Part shown: positions 26,913 through 37,017 of the stretch, piece by piece
Layout of the letters: the number at the start of each line of letters is the position of its first letter
Position numbering within the stretch: the first letter of the stretch is position 1
Origin: Lactobacillus huangpiensis
Lineage (GTDB): Bacteria > Bacillota > Bacilli > Lactobacillales > Lactobacillaceae
Assembly (NCBI RefSeq): GCF_019972815.1
Contig: NZ_BPPA01000001.1
Coordinates: forward strand, 186,001-250,000
DNA: 64,000 bases
Reading direction: 5' to 3'
Notes under the pieces: generated by a model
Database searches by the model: none
Seen by the model: the letters and a program-made list of their open reading frames with translations, nothing else
Told to the model about the DNA's origin: nothing
Program-made: the position numbers and the translations under genes

Positions 26913-27926
26913 TTATTTCTTTAACCATTCTTTTACTATAGCCTTATATTGAGCCAAAGTAATTGCGCCATCTTCACCTTCACTAGTTGCGTTAAAAGCA
27001 TCAGCAGCACCATAAGGAGTTTGAGTCATGTGAGCTATGCCAATTACGCGATGTCCCTTATTTAATAAATTGGTATAGTGTCCTGCCATTCTATAACCGT
27101 TTGTTCCTAAAACGGCCTGATTATACACAGGGTCTTCCCAATTAGGAGTGAACTCATAGGGCGCTAGGCTAGGGCTTTTCTTTACGTTCCATTCCCAGGC
27201 TACTTTTTCAGTCATCCAGTTGCTAATTGGCTCAGCACCGGCAGAAAGATTTTCCAGGTTGAAATGATAGCCGTAAAAGCCCGGATGATTTAAGGAACCC
27301 TGTTTTTGATAATCTGCATCAATCATTGAAATTGCTGTAGAAGTTGGAGAAATCTTTAGCTCACCAACTCCAGCTTTAGTTCTTTCCTTGTTTGCATTAG
27401 CAAGACTCTGAAGAGAAGCTTTAATGTTAACGTTGCTGGTAGCATCATCTTTGCCACCTAACTTGACATAAGTATTGAACCATGATGGTGCGCCTTTTTG
27501 CGCTTGACTATCAATTTTGCCTGTTCTGAGTAAAGTGGCTGCTTTTTGTGCTTCCTGTCTTTGTGCAGTAGTTAGCGAAGTATCATTTGCCATAAAATCC
27601 ATCAAACTTGCTCCGTTTTTAGCAGGCCGATTTTTTGGTGTTTTGACTATATTGAGCGGTAAACCATCGTAATAGTGAATATATTTATTTTTACCGATGC
27701 GATAATATTTATAGCCTTTAATCTTTTTAATAGAAGTATAATAGAGACTCTTGCTCTTTTTATATACTTTTCTGGTTTTTTTACCCTTGTGATCGTAGAC
27801 ATATGTTTTACTAGACACAAATATTTGATGTTTAGCAGCAAATACGGGTTGTGGGTTACTAAATGAACTAGTACCTAGTAATATTAAAATACTGGCAATT
27901 ATTGCAATAAAACTTTTTTTCTTCAT
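26913..27926 (-). CDS. Secreted SLAP-domain and CAP/SCP-domain protein
   Basis: A 337-residue exported protein. Signal peptide MKKKSFIAIIASILILLG with cleavage near VFAA. It is followed by one SLAP module (about residues 35-90, KTYVYDHKGKKTRK and KYYRIGKNKYI), which anchors proteins to the wall in S-layer lactobacilli. The last 180 residues are a CAP/SCP domain (NHPGFYGYHFNLENLSAG, GHYTNLLN), a fold found in many secreted bacterial proteins of unknown activity. Start at 27926 because GGGAG stands before it; upstream ATGs in frame lack a site. First of three leftward secreted-protein genes. Confidence 0.82.
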   Translation of the reverse strand: MKKKSFIAIIASILILLGTSSFSNPQPVFAAKHQIFVSSKTYVYDHKGKKTRKVYKKSKSLYYTSIKKIKGYKYYRIGKNKYIHYYDGLPLNIVKTPKNRPAKNGASLMDFMANDTSLTTAQRQEAQKAATLLRTGKIDSQAQKGAPSWFNTYVKLGGKDDATSNVNIKASLQSLANANKERTKAGVGELKISPTSTAISMIDADYQKQGSLNHPGFYGYHFNLENLSAGAEPISNWMTEKVAWEWNVKKSPSLAPYEFTPNWEDPVYNQAVLGTNGYRMAGHYTNLLNKGHRVIGIAHMTQTPYGAADAFNATSEGEDGAITLAQYKAIVKEWLKK

Positions 27927-27977
27927 TGGTTCTCCCTTCATAAAATAATAAAACCTATTTGCCAAAAAATTATTAAA

Positions 27978-28580
27978 TTAATATAATTTTATTTTCGAAT
28001 TAACGATCTTTTTATTATTATGCATTACCTTTTTCAAAAAGGATTTCTTGGCGCCACAGTTGACATACAGGTCTACTTGAGGAAGGTGGGTACTATGGGA
28101 AAGATTGCCTTTGCGTGAAGCCTTCTGAGTAAACCACCGATATTTAGCATAATGTGGGTTATTGAAGTGCATGTCATTTTTAAAACGATATTTTTTCCCT
28201 GGCTTAAGGTGAGAAAGATTAGAGCGAAATCGCATTAAATAAACACGACCATGTACAAACTTTTTGTGGTCGATGTTATTTATGTAAATACCATCTTCTT
28301 TAGCAGAAAGTCCCGTCGCCTTTTTATTAACAACATATATGCTTGGAGTAAAGAACGTTGGCTTCCCCGTGTTAACTTTTAGATGACGAGTGAAAAAAGT
28401 AACATTTCCTACCCAATTACCATAAGCTTTTTTAGTAGAATTAACGTTATAATATTTTTTATCAAAAGCTGCTTTAATTGTTATAGCAGACGCACTAACG
28501 CTTTTAGGTGAAAATAGAATAAGGCCAGTCAATAGCACAAAAAAAGTAGCAATAAATTTAACAACTGATTTTTTCTTCAT
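27978..28580 (-). CDS. Secreted basic protein of unknown function
   Basis: A 200-residue protein with a clear signal peptide (MKKKSVVKFIATFFVLLTG, cleavage near SASA). The mature part is very rich in Lys, His, Asn and aromatic residues and should be strongly positive. There is no recognised domain and no anchor motif. Such cationic proteins could bind the wall electrostatically or act on other cells; both are guesses. It lies between two other exported proteins on the same strand. Confidence 0.65.
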   Translation of the reverse strand: MKKKSVVKFIATFFVLLTGLILFSPKSVSASAITIKAAFDKKYYNVNSTKKAYGNWVGNVTFFTRHLKVNTGKPTFFTPSIYVVNKKATGLSAKEDGIYINNIDHKKFVHGRVYLMRFRSNLSHLKPGKKYRFKNDMHFNNPHYAKYRWFTQKASRKGNLSHSTHLPQVDLYVNCGAKKSFLKKVMHNNKKIVNSKIKLY

Positions 28581-28623
28581 TATTTATTACCTTTAAAAAC
28601 AAAATAAAAATATCTGGATAAAT

Positions 28624-29154
28624 TTATAAGTCATCGCCACCAATAATAAAGTCGTAATTTGGATATTTGTGATCTTTTAACTTTTTTGCAAGTTTAGCTG
28701 TCTGATACCAGTGACTATCTACATACCAATAAACATTCTGATATTCTGCATAACCTAAAACTTTATTACCATCTAATTTAGCAACATTATACCAATCAAG
28801 TGTACCTTCGTCAGGGTAACCCCAAATTCCAACTCCAGTCCAAGTATAGCCTTTTTGAGTCATTTTATTTGATAAATAAACCCAAGATCTTGTTTTTTTA
28901 CTTGGTTTAGGCATAACCTTAGGTTTAGCTTTTAACAATTTAGGATACTGGTGACCATTTTCGTAATAAATTTGTTTTGTTTTAGTGAAAGTCATCTTAT
29001 CGATTTTCTTTGTCTTGGAATTGTATGAGTACCATGTCCCACACCAGCTTTTAGGAAAAACAGCCTGGGTTTGCTTAGCTTGCACATTACTTGGCGTATT
29101 AATAAAATTGCCAATCGTGCCGACACCTATCAAGGTGGCTACCAACATAATCAC
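28624..29154 (-). CDS. Secreted protein of unknown function, natural start followed by a stop codon
   Basis: About 176 residues if translation begins at GTG 29154. A hydrophobic signal core (MLVATLIGVGTIGNF) and a possible cleavage site SNVQA are followed by a tyrosine- and tryptophan-rich mature part (WCGTWYSYNSKTKKIDKMTF), a style seen in secreted lactobacillus proteins. The expected start lies upstream: AGAGG, nine bases, then ATG at 29169, but the second codon is TAA. Codons 3-5 (TTT AAA AAA) look like the usual basic n-region. So either the gene is broken by a nonsense change or it starts weakly downstream without a proper ribosome site. Confidence 0.6.
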   Translation of the reverse strand: MIMLVATLIGVGTIGNFINTPSNVQAKQTQAVFPKSWCGTWYSYNSKTKKIDKMTFTKTKQIYYENGHQYPKLLKAKPKVMPKPSKKTRSWVYLSNKMTQKGYTWTGVGIWGYPDEGTLDWYNVAKLDGNKVLGYAEYQNVYWYVDSHWYQTAKLAKKLKDHKYPNYDFIIGGDDL

Positions 29155-29169
29155 TTTTTTAAATTACAT

Positions 29170-29373
29170 TTTTTATTACCTCTATACAAAATTCAACTTT
29201 ACTACAAACAAACTATACGCTTTCTGTACTTCGTGTAACACTTTAAAGCGGATAAAAAAACATAAATAAAGAAATACTAGCCACATAATTGAAAATATAT
29301 AAGCTCTGCTTTCAGATTTAGGCAAGTCAAAACAGCCTTTGATAAAGATACAAAACCTTTTATATTTTGAACA
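29170..29373. other. Intergenic stretch without a recognised gene
   Basis: Between the secreted-protein block and the guaC terminator. It holds the AGAGG ribosome site of the broken upstream start and AT-rich promoter-like DNA on the minus strand (TTGTTT and TGTATA 17 bases apart). Short open frames have no ribosome sites. I see no RNA gene or repeat. Confidence 0.5.
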
Positions 29374-29412
29374 CAAAAAATCCCAGCGCTGACTACCTAA
29401 CAGAACTGGGAT
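29374..29412 (-). terminator. Terminator of guaC
   Basis: Read on the minus strand: ATCCCAG, a loop with an inner CTG/CAG pairing, then CTGGGAT and a T-run (the A-run at 29374-29380 on the plus strand). It lies about 70 bases after guaC. Confidence 0.75.
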
Positions 29413-29484
29413 AACATTATTTTAACGGAAAATGCAAATTATTACCATATTTGTCAATGATTTGGGGATAAAAACTTGAACTGC

Positions 29485-30477
29485 TTATTTGTCGCCATTC
29501 ATAATTGTATTTTTAACGATCACATAATCAACTAATTTAATTGAACTAAGATCTCTGCCCCCAGCATATGAAATTGAGGACTGCAGATCTTCCTGCATCT
29601 CTCTTAAGGTATCGGCAATATGACCACGATAGGGAACGAGCATCTGTTTACCCTCAACGTTTCGATAAGCTCCTTTTTGGACTTCCGAAGCTGACCCCCA
29701 ATATTGCTTATATGTTTTACCGTTAATTTTGATTACATTACCAGGTGACTCTTCATGCCCTGCAAGCATTGAGCCAATCATAACCATTGTAGCGCCAAAA
29801 CGAATTGACTTCGCTATATCGCCGTTATAACGGATGCCGCCATCAGCAATCAGCGGTTTGCTTGCTACTTTGCTGCACATTCTTAAAGCGGCGAGTTGCC
29901 AGCCACCGGTGCCAAAACCGGTTTTAAGCTTGGTAATACATGCGCGACCAGGACCAACACCAACTTTTGTGGCGTCTGCTCCTGCACCTTCTAATTCACG
30001 AACTGCTTCCGGGGTCGCAATATTGCCTGCTGTTAAAAAAGTATCTGGCAATTTTTCTTTGATGTATTTAATCATATCAATAACATAGACAGAATGCCCA
30101 TGAGCTACATCAATCGTGATATATTCAGGCTTAATGTTTTTAGCAACTAGCTGATCGATAAAATCATATTCGCCTTTTTTAATACCAACAGATATAGAAG
30201 CAAATAGGCCTTTTTCATGCATCATCTTGATAAAAGCGAAACGCTTTTCAGGTTGAAAGCGGTGCATGACATAGTAGTAGCCGTTTTGGGCCAGCCAAAC
30301 CGCCAAGTCATCGTTAATGACGCTTTCCATGTTGGCAGGTACGACTGGTATTTTAAATGTTCGGTTTCCGAACTTAACACTGGTATCTGCATCATGACGG
30401 CTCTTAATGATCCCTTTATTCGGAACGAGCTGGATATCATCATAATCAAATGCTTCCATACTGAAATAATTGCTCAT
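29485..30477 (-). CDS. guaC: GMP reductase
   Basis: A 330-residue TIM-barrel enzyme of the IMPDH/GMPR family that reduces GMP to IMP with NADPH, allowing guanine nucleotides to be used for adenine nucleotides. The catalytic-loop cysteine is in [11 protein letters not shown]. No CBS insert is present, which separates it from IMP dehydrogenase, and the length fits GuaC. It is divergent from purA-purB, which use IMP to make AMP, so the two transcription units form an interconversion module around a shared PurBox pair. Confidence 0.95.
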   Translation of the reverse strand: MSNYFSMEAFDYDDIQLVPNKGIIKSRHDADTSVKFGNRTFKIPVVPANMESVINDDLAVWLAQNGYYYVMHRFQPEKRFAFIKMMHEKGLFASISVGIKKGEYDFIDQLVAKNIKPEYITIDVAHGHSVYVIDMIKYIKEKLPDTFLTAGNIATPEAVRELEGAGADATKVGVGPGRACITKLKTGFGTGGWQLAALRMCSKVASKPLIADGGIRYNGDIAKSIRFGATMVMIGSMLAGHEESPGNVIKINGKTYKQYWGSASEVQKGAYRNVEGKQMLVPYRGHIADTLREMQEDLQSSISYAGGRDLSSIKLVDYVIVKNTIMNGDK

Positions 30478-30519
30478 AAGTAAATCGGCTCCTAAATAAA
30501 TATCTTTACAAACGAAGTA

Positions 30520-30548
30520 ACTATAATCAAAAATGCTTTTTTTGTCAA
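30520..30548 (-). promoter_or_regulatory. Promoter of guaC
   Basis: On the minus strand TTGACA and TATAGT with a 17-base spacer, 43 bases before the start codon. The PurBox pair lies directly upstream. Confidence 0.75.
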
Positions 30549-30552
30549 TATA

Positions 30553-30597
30553 AAAATCGAACTATTAAAAATATAATCACCATAATAATTCGCATTT
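30553..30597. promoter_or_regulatory. PurBox pair (PurR operator) between guaC and purA
   Basis: AAAATCGAACTAT at 30553-30565 matches AWWWCCGAACWWT at 12 of 13 positions. The inverted copy at 30585-30597 reads AAATGCGAATTAT on the minus strand, 11 of 13. The GAAC and (A)TTC cores face each other with about 25 bases between, close to the known GAAC-N24-GTTC arrangement in Firmicutes. It lies between the two divergent promoters and could serve both. Confidence 0.75.
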
Positions 30598-30601
30598 AAA
30601 T

Positions 30602-30630
30602 TTGACTAAAGAATGGTAAATTGCTAGACT
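30602..30630 (+). promoter_or_regulatory. Promoter of purA-purB
   Basis: TTGACT and TAGACT with a 17-base spacer, 42 bases before the purA start and immediately downstream of the PurBox pair. Confidence 0.65.
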
Positions 30631-30665
30631 ATTTACGTGATATTTGTAGAAATTTAATGAGGTGA

Positions 30666-31961
<1,296 letters not shown>

Positions 31962-31964
31962 TTT

Positions 31965-33260
31965 ATGCTGGAACGTTATACTCGCCCTGAAATGGGTAAA
32001 ATATGGTCTGATGAAAATAAATATGAAGCATGGCTAAAAGTAGAAATTGCTGCTACCAATGCCTGGAGTGAATTAGGCGAAGTCCCAAAAGAAGATGCTG
32101 CTAAAATTGCTCAAAATGCCAGCTTCACGCCAGAGCGGGTGTCAGAATTGGAGCAGGTAACTCATCATGACGTGGTTGCTTTTACACGCACAGTTTCTGA
32201 AAGCCTTGGACCTGAGAAAAAGTGGGTACACTTTGGTCTGACTTCGACGGATGTTGTTGATACGGCACAGGGATATATCTTAAAACAGGCAGATGAGATT
32301 ATTCGTCAAGATCTGCACGAACTAAAAAAGACGATTGCTGAAAAAGCACGTAAATATAAAAATACGGTGGAAATGGGGCGCACGCATGGTGTGCAAGCTG
32401 AACCCACTACTTTTGGCTTAAAACTAGCTCGCTGGTATGCGGAAATTAATCGTGATATTGAACGCTTTGAACATGCAGCAAAAGGAGCAGAATCAGGAAA
32501 AATTTCCGGAGCCGTTGGGACTTTTGCTAACGTACCGCCAGCTGTTGAAACCAGTGTCTTAAAACAGCTAGGCTTAACTCAGCAGCCAATTACCAGTCAA
32601 GTACTGCCGCGTGATTTGCATGCTGAATATATTGCTACTTTGGCGTTAATAGCCACAAGTATTGAAAATTGGGCAACCGAAATTAGAAGTTTGCAACGTT
32701 CTGAAATTCACGAAGTAGAAGAGCATTTCCGTGCAGGGCAAAAAGGTTCTTCAGCAATGCCTCACAAACGTAATCCTATTGGCTCAGAAAATCTTTGCGG
32801 AATGGCACGGGTTTTACGGGGTCATATTATAACTGCTTATGAGGATGTATCACTTTGGCATGAACGCGATATTTCCCATTCCAGTGCTGAACGTGTAATT
32901 TTACCTGATACTACAATTGGTATTGATTATATGCTTGATCGTTTTAACCGCATTTTGACTAACCTTGATGTTTTTCCAGAAACCATGCTTAAGAACATGG
33001 ATAAAACTTATGGTCTGATTTATTCACAGCGCTTGCTTTTAAAATTAATTGATGAAGCAGGTCTTTCTCGTGAAGATGCTTATGATATGGTTCAGAAGTT
33101 AACCACAAGATCTTGGAACGAAGGAATTTCCTTTAGGAAATTAGTTGAAAGCAGTCCAATCATGAACTATCTTTCAGAAGATGATGTAAGTGATGCATTT
33201 GATTATCATTACCATTTGCGTCATGTTGATGAAATCTTTAAAAAAGTTGGTTTAGAATAA
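31965..33260 (+). CDS. purB: Adenylosuccinate lyase
   Basis: A 431-residue member of the fumarase/aspartase superfamily that cleaves adenylosuccinate to AMP and SAICAR in the de novo pathway. The family signature SSAMPHKRNPIGSEN is intact, and TSTDVVDTA and GRTHGVQAEP are the other conserved regions. It follows purA by three bases and ends at a terminator. No other pur genes are in the window, so it is outside the main purine operon. Confidence 0.97.
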   Translation: MLERYTRPEMGKIWSDENKYEAWLKVEIAATNAWSELGEVPKEDAAKIAQNASFTPERVSELEQVTHHDVVAFTRTVSESLGPEKKWVHFGLTSTDVVDTAQGYILKQADEIIRQDLHELKKTIAEKARKYKNTVEMGRTHGVQAEPTTFGLKLARWYAEINRDIERFEHAAKGAESGKISGAVGTFANVPPAVETSVLKQLGLTQQPITSQVLPRDLHAEYIATLALIATSIENWATEIRSLQRSEIHEVEEHFRAGQKGSSAMPHKRNPIGSENLCGMARVLRGHIITAYEDVSLWHERDISHSSAERVILPDTTIGIDYMLDRFNRILTNLDVFPETMLKNMDKTYGLIYSQRLLLKLIDEAGLSREDAYDMVQKLTTRSWNEGISFRKLVESSPIMNYLSEDDVSDAFDYHYHLRHVDEIFKKVGLE

Positions 33261-33269
33261 ATAATTAGT

Positions 33270-33303
33270 AAAGCAGTTCACTTAATAGTGAGCTGCTTTT
33301 TGT
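33270..33303 (+). terminator. Terminator of purA-purB
   Basis: Arms AAAGCAGTTCAC and GTGAGCTGCTTT (one mismatch) with a six-base loop and a T-run, ending one base before the next reading frame. Confidence 0.85.
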
Positions 33304-33304
33304 C

Positions 33305-33508
33305 ATGGAATTTAAATTACTGATAAATAAAAAAGTTGAGGTGCTGAAACAAGCTGAATCTGATGATTATGGCCAGAAGGCAATTAACGAATTACCTCAA
33401 AAAATGGTCGATGAAAATAAGGTTGACGTAGATGCGGATTCGGGCGCCTCTAATACTACTAGAGGATTAAAAGATGCTGTCAGGGATGCATTAAGCAAAA
33501 TTAAATAG
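33305..33508 (+). pseudogene. C-terminal remnant of an FMN-binding domain
   Basis: A 67-codon frame whose sequence matches the second half of the FMN_bind domain: VEVLKQAESDDYGQKAINELP, then DVDADSGASNTTRGLKDAV, which contains the SGA[ST]-x-[ST]-type site where ApbE attaches FMN to Thr. The first half of the domain is missing, and the ATG lies directly on the T-run of the purB terminator with no ribosome site. It is therefore probably a fragment of a flavin reductase or fumarate-reductase-like gene rather than a working protein. It keeps good codons, so the loss may be recent. Confidence 0.6.
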
Positions 33509-33540
33509 ATATTTATCAAGAATTTAATAAGCATTTAAAA

Positions 33541-33579
33541 CAGGTCATAAATTTGGTTAAAACTTATGACCTGCTTTTT
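33541..33579 (+). terminator. Terminator after the FMN-binding remnant
   Basis: Arms CAGGTCATAA (33541-33550) and TTATGACCTG (33564-33573), followed by CTTTTTG. Between here and deoC I see only a 19-codon frame at 33635-33694 without a ribosome site. Confidence 0.8.
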
Positions 33580-33738
33580 GTATTATGAAGTTAGGGCAAG
33601 TTAACCTGGTAATCATTAAACTGAAACATTGTTTATGAATTTACCTGAAAATTTTGAAAAAGAAAGTGCTTTTAAAAAATTTCTTAACCATTAATCTATA
33701 TTTATAACTACTTTATTTACAGAAAGGGAGAAAAAGTA

Positions 33739-34392
33739 ATGGAAAAAATTAATAAATATATTGATCATACTTTATTGGAGCCAAATGCGACTCAAGAGCA
33801 AATTGATAAGGTGATTTCAGAGGCTAAAAAATATCAATTTGCGTCTGTCTGTGTAAATCCTTTTTGGGTAAAATATGTGAGTGAAAAATTACAAGGAACA
33901 AAAATTAATACTGTAACGGTGATTGGTTTTCCCCTAGGAGCAACTACTACTGAAACTAAAGTTTTTGAAGCAACACAAGCAGTCGCAAATGGTGCCGATG
34001 AGTGTGATATGGTCCAAAATATTGGAGCATTTCTTTCAGAAGACTATGATGTGGTGCTTAAAGATGAAAAAGCGGTTGTCGAAGCGGTACATTCAAAGGG
34101 AAAAAAGGTAAAAGTAATTCTTGAAAATTGTTTTCTTAATTCGCAACAAATTAAAAAAGCATGCTTGATAGCAGAAAAATCTGGTGCTGATTTCGTGAAA
34201 ACGTCAACTGGCTTTGCAAAATATGGAGCCAGAGCAGAAGATGTTAAGATTATGGCCGCAACCGTCGGAACTAAAATGGGCATCAAAGCAGCAGGCGGTA
34301 TTCATACTAAAGCTGAAGCCTACCAAATGATTGCTAGTGGAGCTACCAGATTAGGGGCAAGTGCAAGTCTAAAAATAATAAAAGAATTGTAG
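33739..34392 (+). CDS. deoC: Deoxyribose-phosphate aldolase
   Basis: A 217-residue class I aldolase that cleaves 2-deoxyribose-5-phosphate to glyceraldehyde-3-phosphate and acetaldehyde. The Schiff-base lysine is Lys154 in DFVKTSTGF, and the second active-site lysine segment GIKAAGG is present near residue 180. AAAGGGAG ribosome site. It is monocistronic here, with its own terminator; no phosphopentomutase or nucleoside phosphorylase is adjacent. Confidence 0.95.
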   Translation: MEKINKYIDHTLLEPNATQEQIDKVISEAKKYQFASVCVNPFWVKYVSEKLQGTKINTVTVIGFPLGATTTETKVFEATQAVANGADECDMVQNIGAFLSEDYDVVLKDEKAVVEAVHSKGKKVKVILENCFLNSQQIKKACLIAEKSGADFVKTSTGFAKYGARAEDVKIMAATVGTKMGIKAAGGIHTKAEAYQMIASGATRLGASASLKIIKEL

Positions 34393-34418
34393 ATTTGGCA
34401 CAAAAATAAATATTTAGA

Positions 34419-34458
34419 GAAGACACTGTATTTGTTAACGCGAGGTGTCTTCTTTTTT
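34419..34458 (+). terminator. Terminator of deoC
   Basis: Arms GAAGACAC (34419-34426) and GTGTCTTC (34445-34452) followed by six T. Confidence 0.85.
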
Positions 34459-34549
34459 AGTGTAGTTTTTTGCAAAATTTTGTTGAAAGCAGGTAGACTA
34501 TGTGTCTTATTTTTCCAAAAAAAGTGGAAACAATAAACTCTTTTTTATA

Positions 34550-34563
34550 TGTAAGCGGTAACG
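34550..34563 (+). promoter_or_regulatory. cre site before the ascorbate-type PTS operon
   Basis: TGTAAGCGGTAACG matches TGWAANCGNTNWCA at 13 of 14 positions, 26 bases before the regulator start. It implies CcpA-mediated catabolite repression. An inverted repeat TTTCCA...TGGAAA at about 34512-34530 is a further possible operator. Confidence 0.7.
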
Positions 34564-34588
34564 TATTATTTGAATTGAGGTGAGGAAT

Positions 34589-36667
34589 ATGAAAGACCGG
34601 CAATTACTGATAATAAATGAGTTGCTTGATAAAGAAAATTTATCAATCGATGAATTGAGTCAAGCCTTGAATGTTTCTTCCAGAACTATCAGAAATGATG
34701 TGGATGATATTAACAGAACTTTAAGTGACCTTTCAATTACTGGAATTTCTAATAAGCGGGGGCAACTTTATTTTTGTCTTGATTTGGATGCCAGGCATTC
34801 CTTATCTCACTCTTTAAAAATTAGTTCGGATACGTTTCTTGATCCTAGAGAAAGACAGCTTCATATCATTATCAGCTTTCTAAAAGCTCCTCACCAGGTA
34901 AAAATTTATGAAGAACAAAAGCGGCTGAATATAAGTAAAAGCACGATGGACAAGGATATGCGCCAGGTTAGAGAATTTCTTGCCAAATATTCTCTGACCT
35001 TAGATACGCAGCAAGGAGCAAAAATTGAAGGTGCTGAAAGAAATATCAGAACAATGATTCAACAATTGATTGTTGAAAATATTGATATTTCCCAATTAAC
35101 GGAAAAAGGCAGCTTTGAAGGAAGTGATAGTTACCAAATAGTAATTGATTATTTAAATCCTCAGGTACTTAAGCAAACTAATAAAGTTGCTAAAGAGCTG
35201 ATACTTGGTGGTCGTTATGAAGGAGTTTCTGCTAGAGAAGCACAAATTTCTGTTTTAATGGCCATTTGGATTAGACGTTTGCAGGAAAAACAATATCTTG
35301 ATGACAGTCAGGTTTCTACTCTAGAAATTGCTAATACTAGAATTATGAAATCTGTAAACAATTTACTGGACAATTTGGAACTGACAGTACCGGAAAATGA
35401 AAAAAGCTATATGACTTTTATTCTTAAAACATTTTTGGGTGAAAAAGAGGTAAGAATTGACAAATGGGCTGAATCGGAACTTCTGACTTTACGGTTAATA
35501 GATTATATGAGTGATATAGAAAAAATTAATTACCGTGATTCTGAACAACTTTATGAACAGCTTAATTCACATATTTCAGCATTTTTGCAAAGGCAGGAAA
35601 ATCATATTGAAGTATTTAATCCGTTAACTGAAGTTCTTAAGAATAGCTATGCAACTATTTATCAAGATATCTCAGCTTTTTTTAAAAGCAGATACAGTAA
35701 AAACGTTTCAGCAGGAGAGAAAGCTTTCATAACGGTTTACTTTAGTACTTATTACGAAGAAAGCGTCAAAGAAAACAACTTTTACAGAATTGCGGTTCTT
35801 TGTAATTATGGCGAAGCTACCGGTCAGCTATTAGCTGCCAATATTTCTAGAAACATGAATGTCGAAGTTGTGGCAGTTTTAGGATTACAAGATATAAATT
35901 CTTTAAGAAAGCTAAACATAGATTTTGTCGTTAAGACAATTAATGAATCAACAGGAATGGTCCCCAGTTTTAAAATGCCTCCTGTTCCCAGAAAGCAAGA
36001 CTATCAGGAGTTAAAGAAATTTATTGCCAAAGCAGATATTAAAAAACATATGCTGTCTTTAAAGCAAAGTCCTTCAGTTAAGAAAAATTTGCTTAAAGAC
36101 ACCATTTCGCTAATTGAATCAGAAACCAGAAAAAATGTTTCAGCCCGCTTAGTGGACAAATTAATTGAAATTTTTTCTGAACATCATATTGAAATAAAAG
36201 AGAGGGAGGTGAGGCCAATGCTTCAAGATTTGTTAACTGATGACAAAATCCAAATACACATAACGGCTAATAATTGGTGTGAAGCAATTGAAAAAACCAG
36301 CCAACCGCTAATAAAAAATAAATCAATTAATGATGATTATGTTGTCGCAATGGAAGAATCAGTTAAAAAATTCGGACCTTATATTGTCATAGGTCCTGGA
36401 ATTGCTTTGGCCCATGCAAGACCGGAGGACGGGGTTGCAAAATTGGATGTCAGTGTAGCATCACTGGCTGAACCAATAGAATTCGGCAACAAGGCAAATG
36501 ATCCAGTAAAAATCATTTTTGTTTTGTCTGCAATTGACAGCTATTCACATTTAAATGTTTTAAAAGCAATTGTGGATTTAATAAATAAGCCAAATAAGAT
36601 TGAAGAACTTTTTAATACGGGCGATAAGGAAAGTTTTAAAAAGACCTTGTTTGGCGTAGAAAAATAA
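34589..36667 (+). CDS. BglG-type regulator with PRD, EIIB and ascorbate-type EIIA domains
   Basis: A 692-residue activator. Helix-turn-helix near residues 18-42 (SIDELSQALNVSSRTIRNDV), a second one near 115-135, helical PRD region about 175-395, EIIB-like domain with Cys405 in VLCNYGEATG, and a C-terminal EIIA domain (about 545-692) with His609 in PGIALAHARPEDGV, the sequence style of SgaA/UlaC enzymes. Start at ATG 34589 with GAGGTGAGG in front; a GTG nine bases upstream overlaps that site. It is first in the operon. No separate IIA gene follows, so its EIIA domain may also be the phosphate donor of the transporter. Confidence 0.85.
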   Translation: MKDRQLLIINELLDKENLSIDELSQALNVSSRTIRNDVDDINRTLSDLSITGISNKRGQLYFCLDLDARHSLSHSLKISSDTFLDPRERQLHIIISFLKAPHQVKIYEEQKRLNISKSTMDKDMRQVREFLAKYSLTLDTQQGAKIEGAERNIRTMIQQLIVENIDISQLTEKGSFEGSDSYQIVIDYLNPQVLKQTNKVAKELILGGRYEGVSAREAQISVLMAIWIRRLQEKQYLDDSQVSTLEIANTRIMKSVNNLLDNLELTVPENEKSYMTFILKTFLGEKEVRIDKWAESELLTLRLIDYMSDIEKINYRDSEQLYEQLNSHISAFLQRQENHIEVFNPLTEVLKNSYATIYQDISAFFKSRYSKNVSAGEKAFITVYFSTYYEESVKENNFYRIAVLCNYGEATGQLLAANISRNMNVEVVAVLGLQDINSLRKLNIDFVVKTINESTGMVPSFKMPPVPRKQDYQELKKFIAKADIKKHMLSLKQSPSVKKNLLKDTISLIESETRKNVSARLVDKLIEIFSEHHIEIKEREVRPMLQDLLTDDKIQIHITANNWCEAIEKTSQPLIKNKSINDDYVVAMEESVKKFGPYIVIGPGIALAHARPEDGVAKLDVSVASLAEPIEFGNKANDPVKIIFVLSAIDSYSHLNVLKAIVDLINKPNKIEELFNTGDKESFKKTLFGVEK

Positions 36668-36688
36668 TAGAGTTAGGAGTGTAAAAAT

Positions 36689-36994
36689 ATGGCAAAAGTA
36701 CCTACAGTGTTCTTTATTTGCGGCAATGGCTTGGGCTCAAGCTTAGCTTGTCAGATGGAAGCAGATGATGTTTTCAGTGAAGCCGGTATCGAAGTTAATT
36801 CAGATCATGATTCGATTTCAGATGCACCTTCACTCAATGCCGATGTTATTGTTTCAGCAAGCAATTTTGAATCTCAATTTGCCAATATGCAAATTGATCC
36901 CAAAACCAAATTTGTCTATTTAGACAACATCGTTGATAAAGACGAAATTAAAGAAAAAGTTTTACCAGTTGTGAAACAAATTGCAGATAGTTAA
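36689..36994 (+). CDS. PTS IIB component, ascorbate (Ula/Sga) type
   Basis: A 101-residue cytosolic IIB. Cys11 in FFICGNGLGSS is the phosphorylated residue of the lactose/ascorbate IIB fold. It lies between the EIIA-carrying regulator and the IIC gene and should hand phosphate to the sugar bound by IIC. Good GGAG ribosome site. Confidence 0.88.
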   Translation: MAKVPTVFFICGNGLGSSLACQMEADDVFSEAGIEVNSDHDSISDAPSLNADVIVSASNFESQFANMQIDPKTKFVYLDNIVDKDEIKEKVLPVVKQIADS

Positions 36995-37017
36995 GTTTAT
37001 AAAAAGGAGTGAGAGAA

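Noticed and set aside
28985-29376. Open frames on both strands in the gap before guaC
   Set aside because: They overlap the secreted-protein gene or lack starts; no family resemblance.
33635-33694. 19-codon open frame MNLPENFEKESAFKKFLNH before deoC
   Set aside because: No ribosome site and too short to judge; probably chance.
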